Assembly (NCBI RefSeq): GCF_001544375.1
Contig: NZ_BCQJ01000004.1
Coordinates: 1 to 64,000, forward strand
Origin: Enterococcus canis NBRC 100695
GTDB taxonomy: Bacteria; Bacillota; Bacilli; Lactobacillales; Enterococcaceae
DNA: 64,000 nt
Direction: 5' to 3'
Under the pieces are notes generated by a model that did no database searches, was not told where the DNA came from, and was given only the letters and a program-made list of their open reading frames with translations. The translations under genes and the position numbers were made by a program. Every line of letters begins with the position of its first letter. Position 1 is the first letter of the stretch. Of the stretch, positions 51,880 through 61,244 are shown in pieces.

Positions 51880-53667
51880 TTATAAATAGCTTTCCGTCAA
51901 TTCCATAAAATCGGCGACATCCTTCAGAACTAAGTCGATACCAGCTTGCCAGAAATCTGGTTTCGTTAAATCAACTTGTAGATGTTTTTGAGCTAACTCT
52001 TCCGTTGTCATAGAAGCAGTATCTCTTAACAAGGCGATATATTGGTCTTCAAAATCCGAACCTTGTTGGTTCGCGTACGCATAAATGCCCATGCTGAACA
52101 AATAACCAAAGGTATAAGGGAAATTATAGAATGGCACATCATCAATAAAGAAGTGCAATTTCGCTGCCCAGAAATGCGGATGATAGCTGTTTAAGCCTTC
52201 TGCATAAGCTTCTTTTTGAGCCGCCAGCATCATTTCGGTAATCTCTTCGCCACTGACCAAACCTTTTTGACGGGCGCTATAAAATTTATTTTCGAAAATA
52301 AAGCGCGCGTGGATATTCATAAACATCGCAATCGCATTTTGCATCTTCGTATCAATCAAATTGATCTTTTCTTCTGGTGTTTGTGCTTCCTTCAAGGTAG
52401 CATCCGCCACTACTAACTCCGCAAAGGTGCTGGCAGTTTCGGCTACGTTCATGGCATAGTCTTGGTTTAATTGCGGTAAATCCCACAAGACACTACTATG
52501 GAAAGCATGGCCTAATTCATGGGCTAAAGTTGCTACTTCATTGATAGAGTTGCTGTAGGTCATGAAAATACGTGATTCCTGACTTTCTGGAAACTCAGTA
52601 CAATAGCCCCCCGGACGTTTTCCGGGACGATCTTCTGCCTCAATCCAGCTATTATCAAAGGCTGTCTTAGCTAAGCTAGCCATTTTGGGACTGAATTTAG
52701 TGAAATTCGTCATAATAAAATCGGCTGCTTCATCAAAGGTAAAGGTTTTTTCCTCTAAATCCCCCAAAATAATTGGAGCATCTTGATCCTGCCAATCCAT
52801 TTTCTCTTTACCAAAAAGTTGAGCTTTGCGGGTCAAATAATCCACAAAAGGCTGTTTATTCTTTTGAATCGTCGCCCACATAACCTCTAAGGTTTCTTTT
52901 TGGAGGCGATTATACTCTAGCGGCTCCTCTAAATAATCCTCGATACCGTGGAAATGATAGCCAGAAAGACGCGAACCGTCGAGGTGATTCAAGGTATCCG
53001 CAAATAAATCGGTTTTTTCGCCCCAAGCTTTTTCCCATTTAGCAAACAAATCAGCCCGAACTTCTTTATCTGGATCCCCCATCATTTTGTTAAAGGCTTG
53101 ACCAGCTGACAACCATTGCGTTTCCCCGTCTTTTTCATAAGGGATTTGGATGGTGCCCACTAAAGTATCATAATGTTGGCTCCAAGCATTCAAACCATCC
53201 AGGGCTAACGTATTGATGATATTTTCTTCTGTTTCTGATAATAAACGTGCTCCATCGCGGCGCAATTCATTCAAACGAAAAGCTAAACCGGGACTTTGTT
53301 CCGCCATAACTTTTTGCCAATCTGTATCTGCTACTTCACTGAATTTTTTCATTAAAATCGTATCTGCCAATTGAAATTTTGGCGTCATTTTCATCAAGTC
53401 GCCCATTAATATCTTGGCTTTACTATCATTGACATTCGCCGAAAGTAAACCATTGATAAAACTGCCGCATTGGCTAAAGCCTCGTTGGGCCACCGCTTGT
53501 TTTTCTATCAGTGTTGGCAAGACTGTCGCCTGCTGTGGTTCCCAGTCAGAGACGAGGGCCTGATATTCCGCCACTTGCGCCGCTAATTTTGTTAGACGTT
53601 CTCTCAAGGCTTGTGAATCACTACCGCCAGGGAAAATCGAATCCAAATCCCATGTTACTGCATACAT
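51880..53667 (-). CDS. pepF: Oligoendopeptidase F (M3 family)
   Basis: 595 residues from the ATG at 53667 with AAAGGAG eight bases upstream. Zinc metallopeptidase with the HExxH motif in LAHELGHAFHS, followed by the downstream Glu in NVAETASTFAE. Cleaves short peptides in the cytoplasm. It has its own extended -10 promoter after the dgaF terminator. Confidence 0.95.
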   Translation of the reverse strand: MYAVTWDLDSIFPGGSDSQALRERLTKLAAQVAEYQALVSDWEPQQATVLPTLIEKQAVAQRGFSQCGSFINGLLSANVNDSKAKILMGDLMKMTPKFQLADTILMKKFSEVADTDWQKVMAEQSPGLAFRLNELRRDGARLLSETEENIINTLALDGLNAWSQHYDTLVGTIQIPYEKDGETQWLSAGQAFNKMMGDPDKEVRADLFAKWEKAWGEKTDLFADTLNHLDGSRLSGYHFHGIEDYLEEPLEYNRLQKETLEVMWATIQKNKQPFVDYLTRKAQLFGKEKMDWQDQDAPIILGDLEEKTFTFDEAADFIMTNFTKFSPKMASLAKTAFDNSWIEAEDRPGKRPGGYCTEFPESQESRIFMTYSNSINEVATLAHELGHAFHSSVLWDLPQLNQDYAMNVAETASTFAELVVADATLKEAQTPEEKINLIDTKMQNAIAMFMNIHARFIFENKFYSARQKGLVSGEEITEMMLAAQKEAYAEGLNSYHPHFWAAKLHFFIDDVPFYNFPYTFGYLFSMGIYAYANQQGSDFEDQYIALLRDTASMTTEELAQKHLQVDLTKPDFWQAGIDLVLKDVADFMELTESYL

Positions 53668-53694
53668 CCAAATCTCTCCTTTCAAACTATCCCC

Positions 53695-53703
53695 AGTATA
53701 GCA
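53695..53703 (-). promoter_or_regulatory. Extended -10 promoter of pepF
   Basis: On the minus strand TGCTATACT lies about 28 bases before the pepF start; no clear -35. It lies at the T run of the preceding terminator. Confidence 0.5.
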
Positions 53704-53737
53704 AAAAATAACCCGCCTGCCTGTCTTGGCAAACGGG
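53702..53737 (-). terminator. Terminator after dgaF
   Basis: CCCGTTTGCC and GGCAGGCGGG pair (two G-U) around a 6-base loop on the minus strand, followed by TTATTTTTTG. Confidence 0.8.
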
Positions 53738-53745
53738 AAATCAAA

Positions 53746-54489
53746 TTATTTTTGCAAAGTTTTTTTCATGATGTTTAAAAGTGTTGCCACATCTTCAGGA
53801 CGCGTATCGCCTGTTTCTTTGTCGATAATGGAGCTGTAAATATGGGGAATGATTTTCTTCACGCCGGCGTCTACCGCAATTTGGACGATTTCTTCCACGT
53901 TCTCTAAATCAATCCCACCAGTTGGTTCCAAGTAAAAATCATGTTTGGCACAAGCTTCGGCAACTGCTTGGTATTCTTCCTTATGAGCTAAACCTTTCAT
54001 TGGGAAGTATTTAATAGAACTGCCACCCATATCTTTCAACAGCGCGATGGCTGTTTCGATTGGCACTTCACCACTTGGCGCTTGTGAGCTTAGCGGACCT
54101 GTAGCGATATTCACGTAGCCAACCTTGCCAGTTGGTGAAACCAAACCATTGATGACTGTTTCCTTTTGACCAAGACGAGCCCGTGATGCCCCGACACCCG
54201 TAAATACTTGATTGACATGTTGCGGTTGCAAAACTTCTGAAATACGTGTAACCATTTGGCTTTGATTGGGATCACCAGCACCTAAGCCGACAGAAAGAGC
54301 ATTATTAGTTACTGCTTGATACTTTTTCATGTCTGCAATCGCCGCTTCATCGCTGTCATAATTTTTAGACAGGACACCTAACACAACGTGGCCTTCAGCA
54401 GCAGCATAGCAAGCTTGGGCATTTTCAACTGAATTAGCTAATACATTTAAACAAATACGTTCTTCTAAATAATTTGGACTTAATGACAT
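53746..54489 (-). CDS. dgaF: 2-dehydro-3-deoxy-phosphogluconate aldolase, DgaF type
   Basis: 247 residues. TIM-barrel class I aldolase; the Schiff-base Lys is expected in GGSSIKYFPMKGL. Splits 2-keto-3-deoxy-6-phosphogluconate to pyruvate and glyceraldehyde-3-phosphate. The family is paired with DgaE in D-glucosaminate use, and the partner gene is four bases upstream. Confidence 0.85.
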   Translation of the reverse strand: MSLSPNYLEERICLNVLANSVENAQACYAAAEGHVVLGVLSKNYDSDEAAIADMKKYQAVTNNALSVGLGAGDPNQSQMVTRISEVLQPQHVNQVFTGVGASRARLGQKETVINGLVSPTGKVGYVNIATGPLSSQAPSGEVPIETAIALLKDMGGSSIKYFPMKGLAHKEEYQAVAEACAKHDFYLEPTGGIDLENVEEIVQIAVDAGVKKIIPHIYSSIIDKETGDTRPEDVATLLNIMKKTLQK

Positions 54490-54492
54490 TTT

Positions 54493-55590
54493 CTATTCCC
54501 CCATAATTGTTCGTAACCGTTGTACGATTTTTTCCATTTCTGTAGCATTGACGGAGCGGATATCAAATTCGATGATGCCATTATTGGCCTGATACTCGCG
54601 GGTGTAAATGGCTGGATCCTCCGCCTTTAGTTCCTTGATGACTTCTTTAGCAGTTTTAGGACCGCTGACGGTCACACTTGCTCGGTAAATTTCTCGACCA
54701 GCACTATCTTGAACCGCTTTAGCACTTAAGTGCGGGACTTGCCCCAAGGCTTCCACAAAAGGTGTCAAGCGTTGTTGCATGGATTCACCATCTTCCGGAC
54801 CGTGGGCGAGATAATCTTCCACCGCTTGCGTAAAGCCCAGAATATTATCCTTGCCAATCTTCATCGCCCGCCCAATGCCGGCACCTTGCTGCCGAACCCA
54901 GCCGACAAGTTTCCCGTTACCGATTACCATCCCCGCACTGGGACCTTCAATTGCTTTAGCCCCAGAATAGATAACTAAGTCGGCACCAGCTTGGGTATAT
55001 TTAAACAAATCTTCCTCTGCCGCGGCATCAACGATTAATGGCAACTGATGGCGATGGGCAACTTCGGCTGCTTCTGATACCGTCAACATTGATTTTTGGA
55101 CAGTATGATGGCTCTTAATATATAAAATTGCCGCTGTTTCTGGTGTAATCATCTGTTGGATATGCTCTGGTGTACACATATTCGCGTACCCTGCTTCCAC
55201 TACTTTACCGCCACCTTGAGCTACCATGACTTCTACCGGCGTTCCATAATCCACATTGTGTCCTTTAGGCAGGATAATCTCACGTTGGCTGATTCGTTCA
55301 CTGTAAGGGTGATAAACATGGTAGCTGTCACCTTTTCCAATAACTGCCGCTACACTTTGGGCGATTCCCGCCGAAGCTGAGGAAACGATTTGCACATCTT
55401 CCACCTTCAACAGCTGCGCTAAATACTTACCCGTTTGGACACTCAGTTCACTCATTTCAAAAAAATGTTCACCGCCGAAACGTTGGGCTGCCAAAACAGA
55501 TTCAGAAACTTTAGAAACACCTAAGATCGTCATCCGGCCTGAGGCATTGATGACTTCTCGCAAATCAAACTTCGCTAAATCAATTGTCAT
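54493..55590 (-). CDS. dgaE: PLP-dependent D-glucosaminate-6-phosphate ammonia-lyase, DgaE type
   Basis: 365 residues from the ATG at 55590 with GGAGG eight bases upstream; overlaps the amidohydrolase gene by 11 bases. Fold-type I PLP enzyme of the SelA-like group. The start VINASGRMTILGVSKVS, the glycine-rich SSASAGIAQSVAA and the PLP lysine region YSGAKAIEGPSAG are visible. Removes ammonia from the 2-amino sugar acid phosphate to give the substrate of DgaF. Confidence 0.85.
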   Translation of the reverse strand: MTIDLAKFDLREVINASGRMTILGVSKVSESVLAAQRFGGEHFFEMSELSVQTGKYLAQLLKVEDVQIVSSASAGIAQSVAAVIGKGDSYHVYHPYSERISQREIILPKGHNVDYGTPVEVMVAQGGGKVVEAGYANMCTPEHIQQMITPETAAILYIKSHHTVQKSMLTVSEAAEVAHRHQLPLIVDAAAEEDLFKYTQAGADLVIYSGAKAIEGPSAGMVIGNGKLVGWVRQQGAGIGRAMKIGKDNILGFTQAVEDYLAHGPEDGESMQQRLTPFVEALGQVPHLSAKAVQDSAGREIYRASVTVSGPKTAKEVIKELKAEDPAIYTREYQANNGIIEFDIRSVNATEMEKIVQRLRTIMGE

Positions 55591-56683
55591 AAATCGTTCC
55601 TCCAATAATCGTTTTAACTGGTTGAATCACCGTATCAGTCACTCGGGTCTCACCATTGGAATCCGTCAGCGTTTTAGATTCTGCCACTAAACGGAAAAGG
55701 GTCACATCTGCATCATAGCCTTCTACTAAACTACCTTTACCTTGCAAATGGAAGCTTTCTGCCGGTACCCGCGTCACACGGTCAATGATTTCATCCCAAG
55801 CATACCCTACCACATAGAGCTTTTCCATCGTCGTTGCCAAATCATAGACTGGCCCTGTTTCGCGATTGCGATGATAAATATCGGTACTGATGGACGTCGC
55901 CTTCAACCCTTCTTTCAACGCTTGCTCCGCTACATGAAAGTTGAAGCTGTCGGTACCATGACCAATATCGAAGATGATGCCACGCCGGTAAGCATCCCAA
56001 ACAAATGATTTGATTTGGTCTGTTTCTTGGTCCAAGATGCCGTTGGTTTTGCCATTAAAGCAATGGGTCATGATATCGCCAGTTTCTAGACGTGCCAGCA
56101 CTTCTGCTAAGGTTGGCGGAGCCGAACCAATATGGACCATTAAAGGCAGATGCCGATTTTCTCCTTGAATCGTCTTAGCTAACTCTAGTGGCTTGATGCC
56201 ATTTTGACCTACCACCGTTTTACTCATGCGAGCTTTGATTCCTACAATAAACTCAGGATAGGTTGCTAAAGCTTCTCGTACTAGCGCTTCTTGTACCTTG
56301 CTCAAATCGGCCAACTCATCTTGTGCGACGATACCCCATTTTGAGATATTCAACAGCGCATAAACATTGGTCTGCGCAGCCTGTGCTAATGGATAAAAAT
56401 CGCCAATATTTTCTGCTCCGGTCGTCCCCGCGTCAATGACGGTGGTAACACCCTTTTTAACCCCTATTTCATCAGGACTGTCATAATAAAGCGTCATTTT
56501 CTCATAACAATGGACATGATCATCGATCCAGCCAGCAGAGAGGTACAGTCCGCTTGCATCCACAATCGTTGTCGCTGCTTCTGGGATCTCACTGGCAACC
56601 CGAACGATTTTATCACCCTGCAAGGCAATCTCTAAGGGCTCGCCTTTAATCGTGCGACCATGCTTGATCACTACCTCGTACAT
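55580..56683 (-). CDS. Amidohydrolase/deacetylase-family metalloenzyme
   Basis: 367 residues from the second of two ATGs (56683), which is better spaced from GAGGG. Metal-dependent (beta/alpha)8 hydrolase: DDHVHCYE (His-x-His), the carboxylated Lys in GIKARMSKT, LMVHIGSAPP, MTHCFNGK and the Asp in SISTDIYHRN. It resembles the E. faecalis EF0837-type deacetylase/deaminase. In this operon it may remove an acyl group from an amino-sugar acid before DgaE acts (inference). Confidence 0.85.
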   Translation of the reverse strand: MYEVVIKHGRTIKGEPLEIALQGDKIVRVASEIPEAATTIVDASGLYLSAGWIDDHVHCYEKMTLYYDSPDEIGVKKGVTTVIDAGTTGAENIGDFYPLAQAAQTNVYALLNISKWGIVAQDELADLSKVQEALVREALATYPEFIVGIKARMSKTVVGQNGIKPLELAKTIQGENRHLPLMVHIGSAPPTLAEVLARLETGDIMTHCFNGKTNGILDQETDQIKSFVWDAYRRGIIFDIGHGTDSFNFHVAEQALKEGLKATSISTDIYHRNRETGPVYDLATTMEKLYVVGYAWDEIIDRVTRVPAESFHLQGKGSLVEGYDADVTLFRLVAESKTLTDSNGETRVTDTVIQPVKTIIGGTIYDN

Positions 56684-56708
56684 CATACAACCCTCTTTCT
56701 TTTATAAC

Positions 56709-56717
56709 ATTATAACA
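56709..56717 (-). promoter_or_regulatory. Extended -10 promoter of the amidohydrolase-dgaE-dgaF operon
   Basis: On the minus strand TGTTATAAT, a full extended -10 consensus, lies about 26 bases before the start codon. The -35 is poor. Confidence 0.6.
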
Positions 56718-56815
56718 AATCATCCGGAAAAATTATATTGTTTTGTGAATTTTTTCTATCCTACTTGATAAAGCAATCGTGACTTAAAAAAAATGTGGTA
56801 TGATGCTACTAAGAT

Positions 56816-56832
56816 TAGCCGCACCACGGCTA
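56816..56832. promoter_or_regulatory. Palindrome between the dga operon and the RpiR gene
   Basis: TAGCCG and CGGCTA flank CACCA, 45-61 bases before the RpiR start and just after a possible plus-strand -10 (TATGAT, 56799-56804). It may be an operator for the regulator or a hairpin in its leader. Confidence 0.4.
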
Positions 56833-56876
56833 TTACATATACACTCAGAACAGTCTACTAGAACGAGGTGAGTTTG

Positions 56877-57644
56877 ATGCTTTTCGAACATTTTGATAAG
56901 ATCCCTCAATTTTCTGAAACCGATGCTTCCATTTATAATTATATCATTCTGGAACACCGAACGATTCCAGAAAAAACCTTGCGGGAAATTGCGCAAGAGA
57001 CCCATACTTCCACGTCATCGGTCATGCGTTTGATTCGCAAATTAGGATTTGACAGTTTTCCAGAACTAAAGACCTACCTAAAAAATCAACCTAAAACAGA
57101 TGATTCTGGACAGCCTGATTACCGGACAGCGGTTATGCAACTGCTAGATCAAAATAACTTTTCTACTAATTTAGAGGACCGCCTAACTGCCTTTGCCCAG
57201 AAGTTACAAGAAATGGATAGCATCGTCTTGATTGGCATCGGTATCAGCGGAGTCATCGCCGAATATGGCGCTCTGCGCTTGGCGACGCTAGGGCTAAATA
57301 GCTTTGCTTTAGACAATCTATACTATCCCCTCCACACGCGCTTACAGCATTCCCCTAAAAATATGTTGATCTATATTACGAATTCCGGTAAAACGGTGGA
57401 TCTTTTAGACAGCGCTGCTTATTTTAAGCCGCTACCCGATTTTACCTCTGCCTGTATCACTAGCGATGAAACCAGTCCCATTGCCCAGCTATCAGATTAT
57501 GTTTTTGTCCACAAGCACACGATTCCCCGTAATCATGGAATCTATGATGCCGCTTCGCAAATGCCGACCATTTACATCTTAGAACTCTTGATCCGCATCT
57601 TGGAGCAACAATTGTTTCCCGGCAATCGCCAACCTCATGCTTAA
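56877..57644 (+). CDS. RpiR/MurR-family regulator
   Basis: 255 residues from the ATG at 56877; the in-frame GTG nine bases upstream is part of the ribosome site GAGGTGAG. N-terminal HTH (about 20-70; TLREIAQETHTSTSSVMRLIRKLGF) and a SIS sugar-phosphate domain (about 100-245; VLIGIGISGVIAEYGALRL, IYITNSGKTVD). Divergent from the dga operon, so it probably controls it in response to a sugar phosphate. Confidence 0.9.
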   Translation: MLFEHFDKIPQFSETDASIYNYIILEHRTIPEKTLREIAQETHTSTSSVMRLIRKLGFDSFPELKTYLKNQPKTDDSGQPDYRTAVMQLLDQNNFSTNLEDRLTAFAQKLQEMDSIVLIGIGISGVIAEYGALRLATLGLNSFALDNLYYPLHTRLQHSPKNMLIYITNSGKTVDLLDSAAYFKPLPDFTSACITSDETSPIAQLSDYVFVHKHTIPRNHGIYDAASQMPTIYILELLIRILEQQLFPGNRQPHA

Positions 57645-57652
57645 TAGCTAGT

Positions 57653-57720
57653 AAAAGGCTGTGGTACGCCTGCTTCTGTTTGACTAAGTCACAAAAGCAG
57701 AACGCATCACAGCCCCTTTT
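57653..57720. terminator. Bidirectional terminator between rpiR and the TIM-barrel gene
   Basis: AAAAGGCTGTG and CACAGCCCCTTTT pair with a two-base bulge around a long loop that itself contains the arms TGCTTCTGT and ACAAAAGCA. Confidence 0.7.
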
Positions 57721-58660
57721 ATCGGCGAATCGACCGACCCATTTTATTCATTGTGTGGCGCAACCCGCGGACAGTTTTAGAAAGCGTGTAGATATTTTCA
57801 GGCAAAGCCATCCCGCCAAAGCCTGAGTCACCAATATGATGGATATCTACGCCAATCATTTTATCCATTAACGCAATCTCGCGAATCGTTTCTGGATCAG
57901 CACTTTCTTGGCTTGTACCAATGGCGGCCATCGTCAACACACCACCTGCCTGCGCTAATGCTACCATCTTTTTCAAGGTCTCTTGATCAATCCCTGGTAC
58001 GGTTCCAGCCGCTGGCAGAAGTAAGACATCCACCCTAGCTTCGATATAGGCCTGTACCAGTTCTTCCGTCAAAATAGGTTCAGCCACACCAGCAGCGTGC
58101 ATTTTACCAGCAATGATCAACCCACCAAAAACTTCATTTGCCTCCTTGATGGCGCGAATGATTTCTTTATGCGTCACACCAGTAGCCGGATTGCCTGTGA
58201 GACAGATAAAATCTGCTCCCAATTCACGGGCTTTTTGCAATGTTGCTCGAGTGGCGTAGCGGCCAGCAGCGATGGTGTCGATCTTTTCCATGGTAACAGC
58301 ATTGGCATCAACCGGTTCCAAATTGATACCTAATGGGCGACCAATCAATTTTTTTAACTGATGAAGCACCGTAGGATCTGGTTTTTTGGCACCATTAAAA
58401 ATCTGTAAAAGATCATCAAAGGACAAGCCAGGCATCCCTAATACTAAAGGCATATCACAATCAAAGGCATTCAATAAAATCATATCCGCACTATAAGCTG
58501 CTGCCACTTCAGCATTGGTGATATCATTGGCAGCCGGCCCGCCCACGGCTGAGACTTCACTTAAAATGGTACGACCTTCACTGGCCTGAATCGCCTGCTT
58601 TAGTTCGCGACGATCCATTTGGCTGATTTGACTGTAATCGGCACTAATTAGACGCTTCAT
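57719..58660 (-). CDS. TIM-barrel protein of the DUF7916 (phosphonomutase-like) kind
   Basis: 313 residues from the ATG at 58660 (AGGTGA upstream), inside the 3' end of the EIIC gene. Barrel-like sequence with LSEVSAVGGPAANDITNAE, ADMILLNAFDCD, LGADFICLTGNPATG and IAGKMHAAGV. I recall this family as an uncharacterised one related to PEP mutase-like barrels that is often beside PTS genes. Enzymatic role unknown. Confidence 0.65.
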   Translation of the reverse strand: MKRLISADYSQISQMDRRELKQAIQASEGRTILSEVSAVGGPAANDITNAEVAAAYSADMILLNAFDCDMPLVLGMPGLSFDDLLQIFNGAKKPDPTVLHQLKKLIGRPLGINLEPVDANAVTMEKIDTIAAGRYATRATLQKARELGADFICLTGNPATGVTHKEIIRAIKEANEVFGGLIIAGKMHAAGVAEPILTEELVQAYIEARVDVLLLPAAGTVPGIDQETLKKMVALAQAGGVLTMAAIGTSQESADPETIREIALMDKMIGVDIHHIGDSGFGGMALPENIYTLSKTVRGLRHTMNKMGRSIRR

Positions 58661-59954
58661 GTGGATCACCTACTACTTTTTCTTTAGGAGTTTCAGCAAC
58701 GGTTTTTAACTGACGGTCAGCAATTTTAACAAATGGTAAGTAAACAAGAACTGAACTTGCTAGACAAACAAAACCTAAGATTAGCCCGGGAATAGAACCA
58801 CCTGTTGCCAAGAATGAACCCAATGGCCCCGGAATCGTCCAGGCTACCCCAATCGCTGCAGGTACGACCCAGTGGAAAACATTAGTAGCAAAGTAAGCAA
58901 TCACGACACTAACAACGGGTGCTAAAACAAACGGAATCCCTAAGATCGGATTCAAGACGATTGGCAGCCCGAAAATCACCGGTTCGTTAATGTTAAAAAT
59001 CCCTGGTACCAAACTTAGCTTAGCGACTTCCCGATAATCTCCCCGTTTTGAAACTAAAAGAATCGCAATCAGTAAGCCTAAAGTAACACCGGCACCTCCC
59101 ATATAGGCGTAAACACCAGTCAATTGAGTGTAAGTTGGCGCATATGGGACATCCTTCAAGGCACCGCCGTTCAATAAGAATTCTCCATTTAATAATTCGT
59201 ATTCCCCAAAAATCCAGAAAACCGACAAAAGGACAGTAATTAGTAAGACACCGCCCATGTTGGCCCCAATATTACGCAATGGTGTTTGAATCCAATCATA
59301 AACAAGTTGATTAAAACCATTTTGTGTAATCAAAAAGCCTACGAAAGAGACAATCGAAGAGGTTAGGATGACGATCAAGACTGGCAGTAAGGAAGAGAAG
59401 GAGCGACTAACTGCTGGCGGGACTTGTTCCGGCATGCGGATTTGTAATCTACGAGTATTCGCCAAACGAGGTAAAAATTCTCCTACAACTGACCCAATAA
59501 TCATAGCAACGAATAAACCTTTAGCCCCTAGAAATTCTGTCGAAAGGAAGCTGCCATTTTCCAACATTTGCGGAACAGGATAAATAATCATAAATGAGCT
59601 GATAGCCGTGATACCCACTGTTGTGGAATCGGCTTTGTGAACTTTAGCCAGGTTTTCCGCGACTAAAAAGACGATAAAGATGGACATAATACTTAGCGTA
59701 CCATTACTAATGTTGGCAAAAACTTTTTGACCTTCCACTAAGTTCGGAAAAAATTTAGGTAAGAATAATAGCTGAGCAATCAAGCCGTACGGATCTAAAA
59801 TCAGTGAATTGATCATAGCAACAATTGAGGCCGCCATTCCAATTGGAAAGGTTAAGACAAACGCGTCTCGAATTGCAGCCATAAATCGGTTAGTGCTTAG
59901 CTTTGAGGCAAACGGCAAAATAATCCTTTCAATCCATGTGTTTACTTTTCCCAT
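58644..59954 (-). CDS. PTS EIIC component, lactose/cellobiose family
   Basis: 436 residues from the ATG at 59954 with AAAGGAG nine bases upstream. About ten membrane segments; KVNTWIERIILPFASKLSTNRFMAAI-like start, FGEYELLNGEFLLNGGALKDVPYAPT and INEPVIFGLPIVLNP, which holds the conserved substrate-binding NEP motif. No EIIA or EIIB gene lies beside it, so it must borrow these from elsewhere. Substrate unknown; the neighbouring amino-sugar genes are a hint only. Confidence 0.9.
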   Translation of the reverse strand: MGKVNTWIERIILPFASKLSTNRFMAAIRDAFVLTFPIGMAASIVAMINSLILDPYGLIAQLLFLPKFFPNLVEGQKVFANISNGTLSIMSIFIVFLVAENLAKVHKADSTTVGITAISSFMIIYPVPQMLENGSFLSTEFLGAKGLFVAMIIGSVVGEFLPRLANTRRLQIRMPEQVPPAVSRSFSSLLPVLIVILTSSIVSFVGFLITQNGFNQLVYDWIQTPLRNIGANMGGVLLITVLLSVFWIFGEYELLNGEFLLNGGALKDVPYAPTYTQLTGVYAYMGGAGVTLGLLIAILLVSKRGDYREVAKLSLVPGIFNINEPVIFGLPIVLNPILGIPFVLAPVVSVVIAYFATNVFHWVVPAAIGVAWTIPGPLGSFLATGGSIPGLILGFVCLASSVLVYLPFVKIADRQLKTVAETPKEKVVGDPHEASN

Positions 59955-60164
59955 AATAAAACTCTCCTTTGTATGCGGGTTAGCACCCAGTTTTGATAAC
60001 GTAATACATATTTTTAAATAACTCCCTCCATAAATTAGCACAGAACTTTTACAAAAAGAATGCCTTTTCATTTTGTGGCGCAAATACCGCTATTTTGTTA
60101 CAAGCTGGCATATTGCTTTATCTTTCATCCCTTTTTTGGTACAACAAATAAGAGGAGTGATACC

Positions 60165-60572
60165 ATGGAATTTCGAACACAAACACCCTTAACTCAGACA
60201 GACTTGCTGGCTTTGTATGAAAGTGTCGGCTGGAGCGCCTACACAAAAGAACCAGAGCGGCTAATGCGCGCTATTCAGCAGTCATTAGTCGTCATTACTT
60301 GCTGGCAAAACAATCAGCTAGTCGGCTTGATTCGCGCAATTGGCGATCAGGAAACCATTCTCTATATTCAAGATTTATTGGTTCATCCTGACTATCAAAA
60401 TCAAGGCATTGGGCAGGAGCTAATGACTCGTGTTTTAACTCGCTACCCACACATTCGTCAAAAAGTTTTAATGACGGAAGAGGCACCAGATGTCCGGCAT
60501 TTCTATGAAGCCTGTGGATTTCATTCGGCTGATCAAGGAAGCAGCGTCGCCTTTTTCCGTTTTGATAATTAG
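60165..60572 (+). CDS. GNAT-family N-acetyltransferase
   Basis: 135 residues from the ATG at 60165 with AGGAG upstream. ILYIQDLLVHPDYQNQGIGQEL holds the acetyl-CoA loop; FYEACGFHSADQGSS near the end. Start VGWSAYTKEPERLMRAIQQS is that of a common small firmicute GNAT group. Substrate unknown. Confidence 0.88.
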   Translation: MEFRTQTPLTQTDLLALYESVGWSAYTKEPERLMRAIQQSLVVITCWQNNQLVGLIRAIGDQETILYIQDLLVHPDYQNQGIGQELMTRVLTRYPHIRQKVLMTEEAPDVRHFYEACGFHSADQGSSVAFFRFDN

Positions 60573-60580
60573 ATAGACAC

Positions 60581-60619
60581 AAAAAAGCAAGAAGCTACTG
60601 ACTAGCTTCTTGCTTTTTT
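60581..60619. terminator. Bidirectional terminator with a perfect 17-bp stem
   Basis: AAAAAAGCAAGAAGCTA and TAGCTTCTTGCTTTTTT flank a 5-base loop; it can end both converging genes. Confidence 0.93.
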
Positions 60620-61019
60620 AGGATTCTCTTTGTTTTAATTGCTGTAAAAAACCGGACCGCTCAAAACGATAGCGGCATTCCAGCATAGGCAATTCGCGGG
60701 CATATAACTGTAAATCAGCTTCGATTCGCGATTCGATCTCACCGCAGATAAAATTATGTTCATAAAGAGCCAAGGCATAGACTAGACAGATCTGCAGGTA
60801 AACATCCGACTGAACGAGCTCTGAAAAATGCGGGTCCTCCATAAGCTGCTTAACTTCCATCTGTCGATAAAGTTGTCTGGTCACTTGGGCCTTTCGCTCG
60901 AATAATTGATAGATTTGCTGTAAGCACGCTTGTTCTTGTTCCGTCCACTCTTGGTCCTCACTAATTTGTTCCTCTTCCAACCATTCCCAGAAAGTTCGAT
61001 TCCACAAAAAACGTTTCAC
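60618..61019 (-). CDS. Unknown small helical protein
   Basis: 133 residues, probably from the GTG at 61019, with GGAGG seven bases upstream; a TTG one codon earlier is closer to the site than usual. All-helical, charged and soluble, with Cys in LQQIYQLFERK-preceding CLQQ, ICLVY and MLECRY. Residues 45-100 (FERKAQVTRQLYRQMEVKQL and the next stretch) suggest a helical bundle. Not recognised. An extended -10 (TGTTATGAT, 61068-61076 on the minus strand) precedes it. Confidence 0.65.
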   Translation of the reverse strand: MKRFLWNRTFWEWLEEEQISEDQEWTEQEQACLQQIYQLFERKAQVTRQLYRQMEVKQLMEDPHFSELVQSDVYLQICLVYALALYEHNFICGEIESRIEADLQLYARELPMLECRYRFERSGFLQQLKQRES

Positions 61020-61067
61020 CAACTTCCCTCCTTACTTTCTTGAAAATTCAAGCGTGATAGTGACTGT

Positions 61068-61076
61068 ATCATAACA
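61068..61076 (-). promoter_or_regulatory. Extended -10 promoter of the small helical-protein gene
   Basis: On the minus strand TGTTATGAT lies about 50 bases before the start codon. No clear -35. Confidence 0.45.
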
Positions 61077-61244
61077 CAAATTACGCTAAAAAAGGGACTG
61101 GATTCTAGGATCAAAAAGATAAATAACAGTATACAAAAGTTATGGAAACGCTCGTTATCATGTCGTATTTTCAGCTGAAGGATTTTATCCTTCGTTATTT
61201 TTTTCTTGCCTGTCAAAAAGCATAAATTTCTCTGCTATTTTTGG

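Noticed and set aside
61175-61205. GAAGGAT-TTT-ATCCTTC hairpin with a T run on the plus strand
   Set aside because: No plus-strand gene ends nearby, and in the minus direction of the flanking genes there is no T run, so its role as a terminator is unsupported.
61016-61216. Minus-strand 66-codon frame with a hydrophobic stretch
   Set aside because: It overlaps the start of the small helical-protein gene and its promoter, has no ribosome site and shows no family resemblance.
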